Assembly (NCBI GenBank): GCA_003135855.1
Contig: PNBD01000001.1
Location: 889 to 33,420 of the forward strand
Length of the DNA stretch: 32,532 nt
Direction: 5' to 3'
Origin: Deltaproteobacteria bacterium
Lineage (GTDB): Bacteria > Desulfobacterota > Binatia > Binatales > Binataceae
Shown: in pieces, positions 15,259-23,329 of the stretch
Numbering within the stretch: position 1 is the first letter of the stretch
How the letters are laid out: each line of letters begins with the position of its first letter
Position numbers and translations under genes: made by a program
Notes under the pieces: generated by a model
Told to the model about the DNA's origin: nothing
Databases searched by the model: none
What the model saw: the letters and a program-made list of their open reading frames with translations, nothing else

Positions 15259-16860
15259 CTAAAACAACAGTCGGCGTATTTCGATAAAGGCGTTGGTATT
15301 ATTTGTGAACTCGCCGTACGGCGTCTGGGGCGATCCGGCGAAGATGTTGAATCCGAGCGCAAATGTCGTGTTGTCGTCGTATTTGTAGGTAACTTTCGGA
15401 CGTATCCACCAGTCATGATATTGGATTTCATAGAGCGCGAAGAAATCTGTTATGACCACGTCGCCTTCGAGCCAGTTTTTCTCGAGGAACACGGTCATCA
15501 GACTCTTGTAAACACCGCGCATACCCGCAGTGGTGCCTGTGAAGCCGAGATCCTCGAACTTACCGGGCTCTGCGCCGCAGTTCTTGCAGCGGTCCTGATT
15601 GGTAACCATGTCGTGCCAGTACTGAACACTCGCGAAAACGGGGCGTTCGAGATAATCGCCAAGTATGTTCTTATCCACTCCCATCAAGACGCCCCAGTGA
15701 GATACGTACTTGGGGTTACCGACTATTCCCTGATAGTACTGATCGCCGACCGTCTCTGACGACTCGACTCGCAGAACGGTGCCGTCGATAGACTCGTGAC
15801 CAGTTTCAAGGTCGTAGTCTAGTGAACCGCCAATCACTTGCATCCGATGCGGTTCACGGATTACGGCGGTCGCCGTCAGGAAACTCCCCGTGTTGGGATA
15901 ATCAATGTAACCGGTCGTATAGGTATACAAATAATTTAGCGTGTAATTGAGACCGCCCACACTGTCGCTCCAGCGAGCACCACCAATCCAGTTGGTCGGT
16001 TTCGCCGTCGGGGTCTTGAGGGTTACCGGCACTTTGAATCCGAATTGACCGTTGTAAAAGTTATTGAAGGCGCCTACGACTCCATAGGTCCAATCGTGGT
16101 AGCCTCCTTCGACCGGCTCATTGTTTGCGAGCCGCAGCCCGGGCCAATAGGTAGGAAACCACTGCGGCATCCATAATAGTTGTAGGTTACTGCCCACCCA
16201 CGGTTGCCAGTTCATATTTGCCGCCCAAACCGGGATCTTGATGTTTTCCTCTTCGAAGATCGTCGGGTTGCGCAGGTTAAAGTTATTGAGGATGTCCAAC
16301 ATATAGACGCCGTCGGATTTGCCCCATGCGATGATCTGACTGCCAATACGGAAGAAGAAATGGGGCGGCGTAATGTCCAGGTAGTATTCGCGAAACACCG
16401 GATCATTTCCTGTTGCATCGCCCGTAAAGGGATGCTGAAGGTTATTGCCCCAATAAGACCATAATTGCTGCTGGTACCTGCCCTGTCCTTCGCTCGAGAG
16501 CTGCCAGTCGCTGTCGTACCAGGGACGAAGTTGCGCGACGGCTTTGATCGGCGGCATGTACTTGCCCCAATTCTCAGTCTTGGGTGACCATTCAATATCG
16601 AGCCGAAACTCATTGCGCTGACTCATCAGGTGATCAAGATGTTCGCGACTAAAGGTCTCGGTCGCAGGATTGAACACGTTACGCGTACCGTCCGGCAGAC
16701 GGAAGTAACTCTCCATTTTGTAGGTGCCGCGGACTTCTAAATCGTCGGTTAGTTGATACGCATTCGCTCGTTCCACTAACCAGGTCGATAGAGAGACCGC
16801 GATAGCCATGATAGCAACTAAAAGAAGATGGGCTCTCCTCACAACTTCTGCCTGCCGCAT
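15259..16860 (-). CDS. DUF1302-like outer-membrane beta-barrel protein
   Basis: A 533-residue exported protein. The signal peptide runs to about residue 34 (ERANA before YQLTDDLEVRGTYK). The body is rich in alternating aromatic/hydrophobic strands, contains the family-like segment FRIGSQIIAWGKSDG followed by NNFNLRNP, and ends RRLLF with the C-terminal Phe typical of barrel proteins recognised by the BAM machinery. It probably forms an outer-membrane pore for a hydrophobic compound. It is followed by the DUF1329 protein and the RND permease. The ATG at 16860 has the strongest ribosome-binding site in the operon (AGGAGG), after the longest internal gap (86 bp). High translation of a structural barrel, or a secondary promoter in that gap, would fit. 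Confidence 0.82.
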   Translation of the reverse strand: MRQAEVVRRAHLLLVAIMAIAVSLSTWLVERANAYQLTDDLEVRGTYKMESYFRLPDGTRNVFNPATETFSREHLDHLMSQRNEFRLDIEWSPKTENWGKYMPPIKAVAQLRPWYDSDWQLSSEGQGRYQQQLWSYWGNNLQHPFTGDATGNDPVFREYYLDITPPHFFFRIGSQIIAWGKSDGVYMLDILNNFNLRNPTIFEEENIKIPVWAANMNWQPWVGSNLQLLWMPQWFPTYWPGLRLANNEPVEGGYHDWTYGVVGAFNNFYNGQFGFKVPVTLKTPTAKPTNWIGGARWSDSVGGLNYTLNYLYTYTTGYIDYPNTGSFLTATAVIREPHRMQVIGGSLDYDLETGHESIDGTVLRVESSETVGDQYYQGIVGNPKYVSHWGVLMGVDKNILGDYLERPVFASVQYWHDMVTNQDRCKNCGAEPGKFEDLGFTGTTAGMRGVYKSLMTVFLEKNWLEGDVVITDFFALYEIQYHDWWIRPKVTYKYDDNTTFALGFNIFAGSPQTPYGEFTNNTNAFIEIRRLLF

Positions 16861-16864
16861 AAGA

Positions 16865-16870
16865 CCTCCT
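16865..16870 (-). promoter_or_regulatory. Strong ribosome-binding site of the outer-membrane barrel gene
   Basis: On the minus strand the sequence reads AGGAGG, then TCTT, then the ATG at 16860. This is a near-perfect Shine-Dalgarno match, clearly stronger than those of most other genes in this operon, and it fixes the start of the barrel gene. Confidence 0.75.
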
Positions 16871-16946
16871 CACCGCACGGTTGCCTTTCTCCCAAAGCGG
16901 TAATTTCAATAAGGCGTTGGTCTCTCATATATCCGCGTTCTCTCAC

Positions 16947-18239
16947 CTACGAACCGCTGACTCCGGCCAGACGGTGTCCCCCAAAATCGTTACTTGCTAG
17001 TCTCGCTAACTGACGCATGAGCGAGCCGCGCCCGCGACCAGCGAGCATGCGCAGCTCCCTTAGCAATTCCCAAAGGCTGGCAATGTCGTGGGCAGGCGCG
17101 AATAGATCCACGTATTTGAGCGCGGCGGCGATTCCCGCCGCCCGCGGCTCGTACCCGTCCAAGTGCAGCAACGGATTCAGCCAGACCACGGCGTGGCTTC
17201 GGCGTCGGAGTTGTTCCATTGCCGATGCAAGCTGGGCAGGATCGCCGGTCTCGAGACCATCGCTGAGTATCACAACGATCGTTCGCATTCCCAGCAGGGC
17301 ATTGCCGTAATCGTGAACAAAGTTAGTCACGCAGGCGCCGATCTGAGTACCCCCGCCACAGTCCGGGACCATCCGTTTCAATTCAGTCCAGCTTTGATGC
17401 ATCCACGAACGAGTCACGCGTCTCAGCTCGGTCGCAAAAAGGAAAACCTCGACCTTCCAAGGTCGCCGTATGACGGCAGCCGCGAACTGGAGGAAGAGTG
17501 ATGCGTATTCGTCCATCGAACGACTGACGTCGCAGAGAACGACCAGGCGGGTTCGAGTCACACGTCGGCTGGTGCGCTGAAGCTCGACCGGAACGCCGCC
17601 GTAACGGAGGCTGCTGCGCAGCATCTTATGGGGATCAGGGAAGTTCCCGCGCCGATCGGCGACCCGGCGTCGCGAGCGCCGCGTTGCGAGCAATGGTCCG
17701 AGATGTCTGGCGAGCCTCTCCAGCTCAGCCATTTGCTGATCGGTAGAATCGTCGATAGTAGAGATGTGCTTGCCACGATTCGCAGCGTGGACCGCATCGA
17801 AGGCGCCGCTTTCGGGCTCTGCCTCAACCGCCGAACCGGACCCGCGCTTCAGCGTTCCCTGACTCTGGCTCTTTTGATCTTCATCGTTCGAGCGCTGCAA
17901 GGAACCCTTCGTGTCCAGCGGGCGCCCGAGCAAACCGAGTGCGTTCTCGATTGGCCGGCGGCTGCGAGACGGGGCTACCAGCCAAAACGCATTGAATAGG
18001 TACATGAACAACGGACGGTCCTCGGGGCGCTGAAGAAGGGCGACGAGCAATGCGTTGCGAAAGTCCTGCTGCTGCGTAATGTCAATTTCGGCCAGTGCAC
18101 ACATCACAGTCTGCGACGCGTCGGCGTGGAGCTTCACACCCCGCTCGAGCAGCAGGCGGCAAAAGGCAACCACGGCGTTCACCAGATTTTCATCTCGCCG
18201 CGCGATCGAGATATCGTGGTGGTCAGCCATCGGGGTCAT
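16947..18239 (-). CDS. coxE: VWA-domain CoxE-like maturation protein
   Basis: A 430-residue protein. The N-terminal half is helical (residues 1-100) with a low-complexity charged linker around 110-170. The C-terminal half is a von Willebrand A domain: the MIDAS motif DVSRS at 237-241, GGGTQIG and LSDGLETGD supply the usual metal contacts. CoxE partners the MoxR ATPase CoxD in maturing the active site of CO dehydrogenase-family molybdoenzymes. Its ATG at 18239 overlaps the stop of the moxR gene as ATGA, so the two are translationally coupled; a second Met three codons later is possible but less favoured. It acts in the cytoplasm as a chaperone or adaptor, not as a subunit of the mature enzyme. 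Confidence 0.87.
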   Translation of the reverse strand: MTPMADHHDISIARRDENLVNAVVAFCRLLLERGVKLHADASQTVMCALAEIDITQQQDFRNALLVALLQRPEDRPLFMYLFNAFWLVAPSRSRRPIENALGLLGRPLDTKGSLQRSNDEDQKSQSQGTLKRGSGSAVEAEPESGAFDAVHAANRGKHISTIDDSTDQQMAELERLARHLGPLLATRRSRRRVADRRGNFPDPHKMLRSSLRYGGVPVELQRTSRRVTRTRLVVLCDVSRSMDEYASLFLQFAAAVIRRPWKVEVFLFATELRRVTRSWMHQSWTELKRMVPDCGGGTQIGACVTNFVHDYGNALLGMRTIVVILSDGLETGDPAQLASAMEQLRRRSHAVVWLNPLLHLDGYEPRAAGIAAALKYVDLFAPAHDIASLWELLRELRMLAGRGRGSLMRQLARLASNDFGGHRLAGVSGS

Positions 18240-19126
18240 TCGATTACTGCGCGCTGGAGCAGTCCCGGCAGCGCACCTTGCACGTGTTCGATGTCTCGCT
18301 TTGACTTGACGACAACACCCAGCGTCGAGCGGATCACCTCTGGCGTCAGGCTGGTTCCGTTCAATTCGCAGAGCGCCCGTCCCCAGTCGAGTGTCTCGGC
18401 AATGCCCGGCCGCTTGTCGAGCTCAATCTCTCGAAGCGCCTCCATGAACCGGCAAATCTGGCCGGCCAGCGATTCCTCGGTCTCCGGTAGTCTGGCGTGA
18501 ATGATTGCCAGTTCTTTTTCGAATGATGGATAGTCAATCCACAGATATAGACAGCGTCGCTTAAGCGCGTCGCTCAGCTCTCGGATTCGATTGGAAGTGA
18601 GTACTACGTATGGCAGATGCTTAGCGCTGATCGATCCCAGTTCGGGAATAGTCACTTGATATTCGGAGAGTACTTCGAGTAGAAAAGCCTCGAACTCTTC
18701 ATCGGCGCGATCGATTTCGTCGATCAGCAACACCGGGCTCGCGGAAGCATGCCTTAGCGCCTGCAGCAGCGGCCGCGCTAGAAGATAGGGCTCGCTGAAG
18801 ATCAGCGCCTCTTTCTCCACCGCGCTCTGCGACGACTGTTCCTCCATCCTGATCCGCAGTATTTGTTTCGCGTAATTCCATTCGTAGAGTGCCGTGGACA
18901 CGTCGAGACCTTCGTAACACTGCAAGCGGATAAGCTCGGTATCCAGAGCAGCCGCAAGCGTCTTGGCGATTTCAGTTTTGCCGACTCCGGCATGTCCCTC
19001 GACCAGCAAGGGGCGATGTAGTCGAAGGGCGAGGAAAATCGCGGTAGCTATTTCGCGGTCACCGACATAGTGACTCCGCGCCAACAGCGCTTCGACGTCT
19101 TCAACTGATCGAACAGCACCGCTCAT
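18236..19126 (-). CDS. coxD: MoxR-family AAA+ ATPase, CoxD-like
   Basis: A 296-residue AAA+ ATPase. The Walker A is GHAGVGKT at 44-51, the Walker B LLIDEIDRAD around 133-142, and sensor-like segments follow (VVLTSNRIRELSDALKRRC). MoxR ATPases act with VWA partners to remodel or activate metalloenzymes; CoxD is required for assembly of the CODH active site in Oligotropha (Afipia) carboxidovorans. Immediate coupling to the coxE-like gene (4-base overlap) and a position after the CoxM and CoxS genes match that arrangement. It starts 71 bp after the coxS-like stop. The size is standard and no residues appear missing. Confidence 0.88.
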   Translation of the reverse strand: MSGAVRSVEDVEALLARSHYVGDREIATAIFLALRLHRPLLVEGHAGVGKTEIAKTLAAALDTELIRLQCYEGLDVSTALYEWNYAKQILRIRMEEQSSQSAVEKEALIFSEPYLLARPLLQALRHASASPVLLIDEIDRADEEFEAFLLEVLSEYQVTIPELGSISAKHLPYVVLTSNRIRELSDALKRRCLYLWIDYPSFEKELAIIHARLPETEESLAGQICRFMEALREIELDKRPGIAETLDWGRALCELNGTSLTPEVIRSTLGVVVKSKRDIEHVQGALPGLLQRAVIE

Positions 19127-19197
19127 CGCTTACCGCTTTCGTGACTGGTCTCGAAACATCAAATGGCCAAGCGTCTTCGCTACGACCGAAAATCTGG

Positions 19198-19686
19198 CTA
19201 AGCCGCTTTCTTCGCGCGCATCTGCTTTGCCGCTTCGCGAACCGACGTCACGATGTTCTGATAGCCGGTACAGCGACACAGATTGCCCGATAGGCCGACG
19301 CGAATTTCATGGTCGTCGGCGAGCGGGAAGTTCTTGATCAGATCCAGCGCCGTAATCAGCATTCCGGAGGTGCAAAACCCGCACTGAAGGCCATGATGGT
19401 CCCAGAACGCCTGTTGCAGCGGATGCATCTTGTCGCCGTCCGCGATCCCTTCGACCGTCATGATCTCGCAGCCGTTCGCTTGAACCGCGAACATCAGGCA
19501 CGACCGCACGCTGCTGCCATTGAGCATCACGGTGCAAGCGCCGCATACCCCGTGCTCGCAGCCGAAATGCGTGCCCGTCAGCGCCAACTCCTCGCGGAGG
19601 AAATCTCCAAGGAGAAGGCGCGGTTCAACCTCGCGCTTGTATGAGGTGCCGTTTACTTTCACTTCGATCTGCTGCTTTTCAGCCAT
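19198..19686 (-). CDS. coxS: 2Fe-2S small subunit of the molybdenum hydroxylase (CoxS-like)
   Basis: A 162-residue protein with two [2Fe-2S] domains. The plant-ferredoxin-like cluster uses Cys43, Cys48, Cys51 and Cys63 (FGCEHGVCGAC...SC). The C-terminal helical cluster uses Cys102, Cys105, Cys137 and Cys139 (QCGFC...CRC). All eight ligands are present. It carries electrons from the Mo centre to the FAD subunit. It is the only small-subunit gene in the window, although two Mo-subunit genes are present some 10-17 kb downstream in the same run. It starts 34 bp after the FAD-subunit stop. Confidence 0.93.
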   Translation of the reverse strand: MAEKQQIEVKVNGTSYKREVEPRLLLGDFLREELALTGTHFGCEHGVCGACTVMLNGSSVRSCLMFAVQANGCEIMTVEGIADGDKMHPLQQAFWDHHGLQCGFCTSGMLITALDLIKNFPLADDHEIRVGLSGNLCRCTGYQNIVTSVREAAKQMRAKKAA

Positions 19687-19720
19687 TGTAACTCTCCTTC
19701 AAACCTGAAGTGACGACTCG

Positions 19721-20587
19721 CTACGCCTTTGCTGCGCGCTCGACGGCATCCTTGAGCGCTCGCTGTGTAAGTTCATCGACCAGATGCCGGCGGAAATCTG
19801 CCGACGCATGCACGTCGTTGGACGGATCGGACGCTTCGCTTGCTTTCTGCGCGACCTGCTTGAATAGCGCCGCATCGGGGGCCTTACCCTTCAACAGGGC
19901 TTCGGCCGCAGGTGCCCGCAACGCGGTAGCTCCCACCCCGGCCATGCTGATCCGCGCGTCTGTGCATTTGCCCGCGGCCATCGTAACGATCGCGCACACG
20001 GCGGCGAGAGCGAAGTCGCCAGGGCGGCGACAGAGTTCGTGGAACCCCCATCCGGTGTGCGCGGGAAGGCCGGGAATATGCACTTCAGTTACCAACTCTC
20101 CATCTGCAACCGCGCTCTGCAGATAGCTGACCAGGAAGTCCTTGCTCTTGATGCTTCTCTCGCCGCTTGCGCTCCTCGCCTTGATCTCAGCGTCGAGCAA
20201 CAGCGCAATCATCGGAAACTCGGCGGCGGGATCAGCATGCGCGAGACTGCCACCGAAGGTGCCTCGAGTGCGTATAGCCAGATGGCCCACCTCCGCCGCG
20301 GCGGCAGCCAGAATCGGCAGTCTCTCGCGCACCAACTTCGACGATTCGATCATCCGGTGACGAGTCAACGCTCCAATGCTCACGCCGCCGTTGTGCTCCC
20401 GTATATAATCAAGTTCCTTGATCGGGTTTATGTCGATTAGCATGTCCGGATGCACAAGACGGAAATTGAGCATCGGGGTCAGGCTCTGGCCGCCGGCCAG
20501 TATCTTCGCGGTCTTATGTTTGGCCAACTGACTAATGGCCTCGTCTGTTGTGTGAACGGCTATGTATTCAAATTCTGGCGGTTTCAT
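19721..20587 (-). CDS. coxM: FAD-binding medium subunit of the molybdenum hydroxylase (CoxM-like)
   Basis: A 288-residue FAD subunit of the vanillyl-alcohol-oxidase-type fold. The two FAD-contact motifs are present: AGGQSLTP near residue 33 and RGTFGGSLAHADPAAE near 110-125. It passes electrons from the 2Fe-2S subunit to the final acceptor (quinone or another carrier). It starts 15 bp after the nucleotidyltransferase gene and is followed by coxS, the usual M-S pairing. Here the L subunit does not sit next to them but lies far downstream in two copies. Family is firm; electron acceptor unknown. Confidence 0.92.
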   Translation of the reverse strand: MKPPEFEYIAVHTTDEAISQLAKHKTAKILAGGQSLTPMLNFRLVHPDMLIDINPIKELDYIREHNGGVSIGALTRHRMIESSKLVRERLPILAAAAAEVGHLAIRTRGTFGGSLAHADPAAEFPMIALLLDAEIKARSASGERSIKSKDFLVSYLQSAVADGELVTEVHIPGLPAHTGWGFHELCRRPGDFALAAVCAIVTMAAGKCTDARISMAGVGATALRAPAAEALLKGKAPDAALFKQVAQKASEASDPSNDVHASADFRRHLVDELTQRALKDAVERAAKA

Positions 20588-20602
20588 ATGCTTCCCCTTC
20601 GG

Positions 20603-21241
20603 TTAGCTGAGAGAGCATTCGTGATGCTTTTGCCAAAGTTGCTGAACCTTGCGGTAATCATCTTCAGTGTCGAGATCTGTGCCACGCCACGCGGGAAACG
20701 GAATTACCCGGCCCTTGTGATTTCGTAAGACGGACCGCGCTCCAACGTCGCCTTGTAGTGCAGCCATTTCAGTGAACAAAGCACTGCTGAACAGCACCGG
20801 CGTTGTCGTGACATCGTCATAAGACGCCGCGACAAAGTCAGCTTTGCTTCTGCGCCAATCGGTAACCAGGAAACGCAGCATCTCCGCGTTCACCAACGGT
20901 TGGTCACCTTGAACCAGCAATAGCGCGATTGCGTTAGAGCCAATGGCGGCGACACCCATCGCAATCGAGCTGGCCAATCCCTGTTCGTAGGAAGGGTTGC
21001 AGACGATTCGGACATTCAGGTCGTCGAGAACTTGCCGAATCGAATCCTCATTGCGTGGATTGGCGACTACTACAATATCGCTCAACCCAGCGCCGCAGAC
21101 GCTCTGTACCACGTGCCAGATGACGGGCTTCTCAGCGAGCATCAATAGCAACTTCTCGCGGCCCATCCGGCTCGCTCGGCCGGCGGCAAGTATCACAACG
21201 GTGATATCGCCGCCGGATTCGCTATACGCATTTCGTTTCAT
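20603..21241 (-). CDS. mocA: MocA/MobA-like molybdenum-cofactor nucleotidyltransferase
   Basis: A 212-residue GT-A-fold nucleotidyltransferase when started at the ATG at 21241 (MKRNAYSESGG). The reading frame is open 85 codons further, but that part lies inside moaA and shows no family similarity. The nucleotide-binding signature is LAAGRASRMGREK, and LLVQGDQPLV supplies the metal-binding Asp. Relatives attach CMP (MocA) or GMP (MobA) to molybdopterin. Since XDH/CoxL enzymes in bacteria carry molybdopterin cytosine dinucleotide, a CTP-using MocA is the favoured assignment. It lies 38 bp after moaA and 15 bp before the FAD subunit. Confidence 0.82.
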   Translation of the reverse strand: MKRNAYSESGGDITVVILAAGRASRMGREKLLLMLAEKPVIWHVVQSVCGAGLSDIVVVANPRNEDSIRQVLDDLNVRIVCNPSYEQGLASSIAMGVAAIGSNAIALLLVQGDQPLVNAEMLRFLVTDWRRSKADFVAASYDDVTTTPVLFSSALFTEMAALQGDVGARSVLRNHKGRVIPFPAWRGTDLDTEDDYRKVQQLWQKHHECSLS

Positions 21242-21279
21242 AATTCTCGCGCAAACGCGGCAACCTCTCGCAAAGGACG

Positions 21280-22269
21280 TCAGCCTCCGATTTGCGACAT
21301 GTTGCGTGCGGATCGATCCAAATCCAGATCGAGCCCTCCGAACGCCGCTTTCTTTCTGAACACCGAGAGGCGAATCATCGCGCGAATTTCGTCGTCGGAT
21401 CCTCCCGAGCGCATAAGGTCGCGCACGTTCCATTCTTCCTGCCCAAACAGGCAATTCTTGAGAAAGCCTTCGGCAGTGACGCGAAGCCGGCTGCAATTGG
21501 CACAGAAAGGCGCAGTGACTGGTAGGATCAAGCCGATTTGGCCCTGAAAGCCCTGTAGACGAAACTTCTGCGCCACCTCTGAGGGATCGCCGGACTGTAT
21601 CGATGCCAATTCCCCCACTGCGCGCAGGCGTTCCAGGATCTCCAGTCCGGAAACGAGCTTGGTCCGGTCCCAGTTTCCGTAACCGTCGAGCGGCATATAT
21701 TCGAGAAACCGAACCTCAAAGGACGAGTGTCTCGTTAGGCGCGCAAAATCCGCGATTTCGTCGTCGTTGACGCCGCGGATCACGACCATATTGAGCTTGA
21801 TAGGATCGAATCCTGCCTCGACTGCCGCCTGAATACCTTCCTTGATACGCCCAAACAAATTCGCGCGCGTGATGGACGCGTAGGAATCCGGACGGAGTGA
21901 ATCGAGGCTGATATTTATTCTGCCCAGTCCCGCCCTGAACAGCGCGTGCGCCTGCGACGCGAGCAGAACTCCATTGGTGGTCAGACTTATATCGTCGAGG
22001 CCTGGCAGCGAACTGAGCCGCTCGATCAATTCCGGCAAGCGACGGCGCACCAATGGTTCTCCACCGGTGATCCGTACTTTAGTAATACTCAATTCGGTCA
22101 TTATTCGGACGACACGGACTATCTCTTCAAAACTGAGTACTTGTTCCCGGGGAACCCACGGAACACCATCTGCGGGCATGCAATACTGACATCGCAGATT
22201 GCACCGGTCGGTGACCGATACACGCAGGTAATTGACTACCCGGCCGAAACTGTCTACGAGTCGCTCCAT
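21280..22269 (-). CDS. moaA: GTP 3',8-cyclase MoaA
   Basis: A 329-residue radical-SAM enzyme that makes the first intermediate of molybdenum cofactor from GTP, together with MoaC. The N-terminal cluster motif is CNLRCQYC (Cys23, Cys27, Cys30), followed by TGGEPLVRR; the C-terminal cluster is Cys256, Cys259 and Cys273 (CANC...NCLFG). The protein ends in Gly-Gly, the catalytically important tail of MoaA. Its place inside the operon, 13 bp after a CoxG-like gene, indicates that cofactor supply is co-regulated with the molybdoenzyme. No moaC, moaD, moaE or mogA is seen, so those steps must be encoded elsewhere. Confidence 0.95.
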   Translation of the reverse strand: MERLVDSFGRVVNYLRVSVTDRCNLRCQYCMPADGVPWVPREQVLSFEEIVRVVRIMTELSITKVRITGGEPLVRRRLPELIERLSSLPGLDDISLTTNGVLLASQAHALFRAGLGRINISLDSLRPDSYASITRANLFGRIKEGIQAAVEAGFDPIKLNMVVIRGVNDDEIADFARLTRHSSFEVRFLEYMPLDGYGNWDRTKLVSGLEILERLRAVGELASIQSGDPSEVAQKFRLQGFQGQIGLILPVTAPFCANCSRLRVTAEGFLKNCLFGQEEWNVRDLMRSGGSDDEIRAMIRLSVFRKKAAFGGLDLDLDRSARNMSQIGG

Positions 22270-22282
22270 CGGCCAACGAACC

Positions 22283-22831
22283 TCAGGTCACTTCGCCAGC
22301 TGCGCGACCACGGAACAGGCGCCGTGCGGCGTTTCGCAGCATCGCGAAGAACACACGTACCGAGAACCGAAAAGCTCCGACCTTCTGCTGCCTGCCCTTC
22401 AGTTCCCGATCGAGAGAGACGAAAAACTCGCGAGCCATTGCTTTGCCCACGCCTTCCATCATTCGCTGGCCGACACCCGCGATCGTTCCGCCGATGTCCG
22501 TCCGAGCTTTCGCACCGATCTGCGTCGTCCCACCATCCACCGCCCTCAGGGTCATCAGGACTTCACCCTTGACCCAGCCCGGAGCGCCGCGTGCCTCGCC
22601 ACGCAAGCGGTAGGACGACGGTTCCTTCCGGTCGAAGATTTCAACCTTGCCCGAGTAAACTCCTTTGACGGTAGGAACTCCGAGCATCGCCACGACTGAG
22701 TATTGATCAGGGCCAACTTCCTCGAATTTCTCGATGCCCGGTATCAGGCGGGACATGACGCTGGGATCGAGCATGGCTTTCCATACCAATTCGCGGCGAT
22801 GATTGAGGACGTGTGAGTAATCGAACTGCAA
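22283..22831 (-). CDS. coxG: CoxG-like SRPBCC protein with C-terminal extension
   Basis: A 182-residue START/Bet v1-like (SRPBCC) protein of the CO dehydrogenase subunit G family, typified by DPSVMSRLIPGIEKFEEVGP and GGTIAGVGQRMMEG. The first 150 residues are closely similar to the next gene upstream (22862-23314). The last ~32 residues (from about KVGAFRFSVRVFFAML) are extra, basic and amphipathic. In Oligotropha, CoxG helps recruit CO dehydrogenase to the cytoplasmic membrane through its C-terminal region, so this tail is a candidate membrane anchor. It starts 30 bp after its paralogue and ends 13 bp before moaA. A ligand-binding role for the SRPBCC cavity cannot be excluded. Confidence 0.86.
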   Translation of the reverse strand: MQFDYSHVLNHRRELVWKAMLDPSVMSRLIPGIEKFEEVGPDQYSVVAMLGVPTVKGVYSGKVEIFDRKEPSSYRLRGEARGAPGWVKGEVLMTLRAVDGGTTQIGAKARTDIGGTIAGVGQRMMEGVGKAMAREFFVSLDRELKGRQQKVGAFRFSVRVFFAMLRNAARRLFRGRAAGEVT

Positions 22832-22861
22832 AACGATCTCCCTGTGACTAATCCATGTCCA

Positions 22862-23314
22862 CTAGCTATCGGCTGTCGAACCCCGCAGTTCCCCGTCCAA
22901 CGCCTTGAAAAAATCGCGCGCCATCGATTTGCTTATTCCTTCCATCATCCGCTGGCCGACACCGGCGATAGTTCCACCGACGGCGGCCTGCGCCTGGGCG
23001 CTGACCTTGGTTCCGCCATCCACGGCGCTAAGTGTCATCAGGACTTCTCCTTTCACCCAGCCCTGAGTGCTTTTCACTTGGCCGCTTAGCTTGTATGAAG
23101 ACGGCTCGGTCTTGTCGAAGATCTCGACGACGCCCGAGTAGATCCCCTTGACCGAAGGTATTCCGAGTTTCGCTGTCACCTCGTATTTGTCGGGACCAAT
23201 CTCCTCGAACTTTTCAATGCCGGGTATCAAGCGTGCCAAAACGCCAGGATCGAGCAGGGCCTTCCAGACCGCCTCCCGCGAATACTTCACGCTTTCAGAG
23301 TAATCGATTCGCAA
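22862..23314 (-). CDS. coxG: CoxG-like SRPBCC protein, short paralogue
   Basis: A 150-residue SRPBCC-fold protein of the CoxG family. It shares long identical stretches with its neighbour at 22283-22831, including RLIPGIEKFEE, the VEIFD strand, GWVKGEVLMTL and GGTIAGVGQRMMEG, so the pair arose by tandem duplication. It ends at the fold boundary and lacks the basic C-terminal tail of the other copy, so it probably does not anchor to the membrane. It may instead bind a hydrophobic ligand or form a hetero-pair with its paralogue. It starts 15 bp after the YciI-like stop and is the second gene of the long run. Confidence 0.86.
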   Translation of the reverse strand: MRIDYSESVKYSREAVWKALLDPGVLARLIPGIEKFEEIGPDKYEVTAKLGIPSVKGIYSGVVEIFDKTEPSSYKLSGQVKSTQGWVKGEVLMTLSAVDGGTKVSAQAQAAVGGTIAGVGQRMMEGISKSMARDFFKALDGELRGSTADS

Positions 23315-23329
23315 TAACGTTCTCCTGGT

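Noticed and set aside
2745-20587. Carbon monoxide dehydrogenase (coxMSL with coxDEG) as the function of the operon
   Set aside because: Neither Mo-subunit has the AYRCSFR active-site loop with the Cu-binding Cys, so aerobic CO oxidation is not supported despite the many Cox-like accessory genes.
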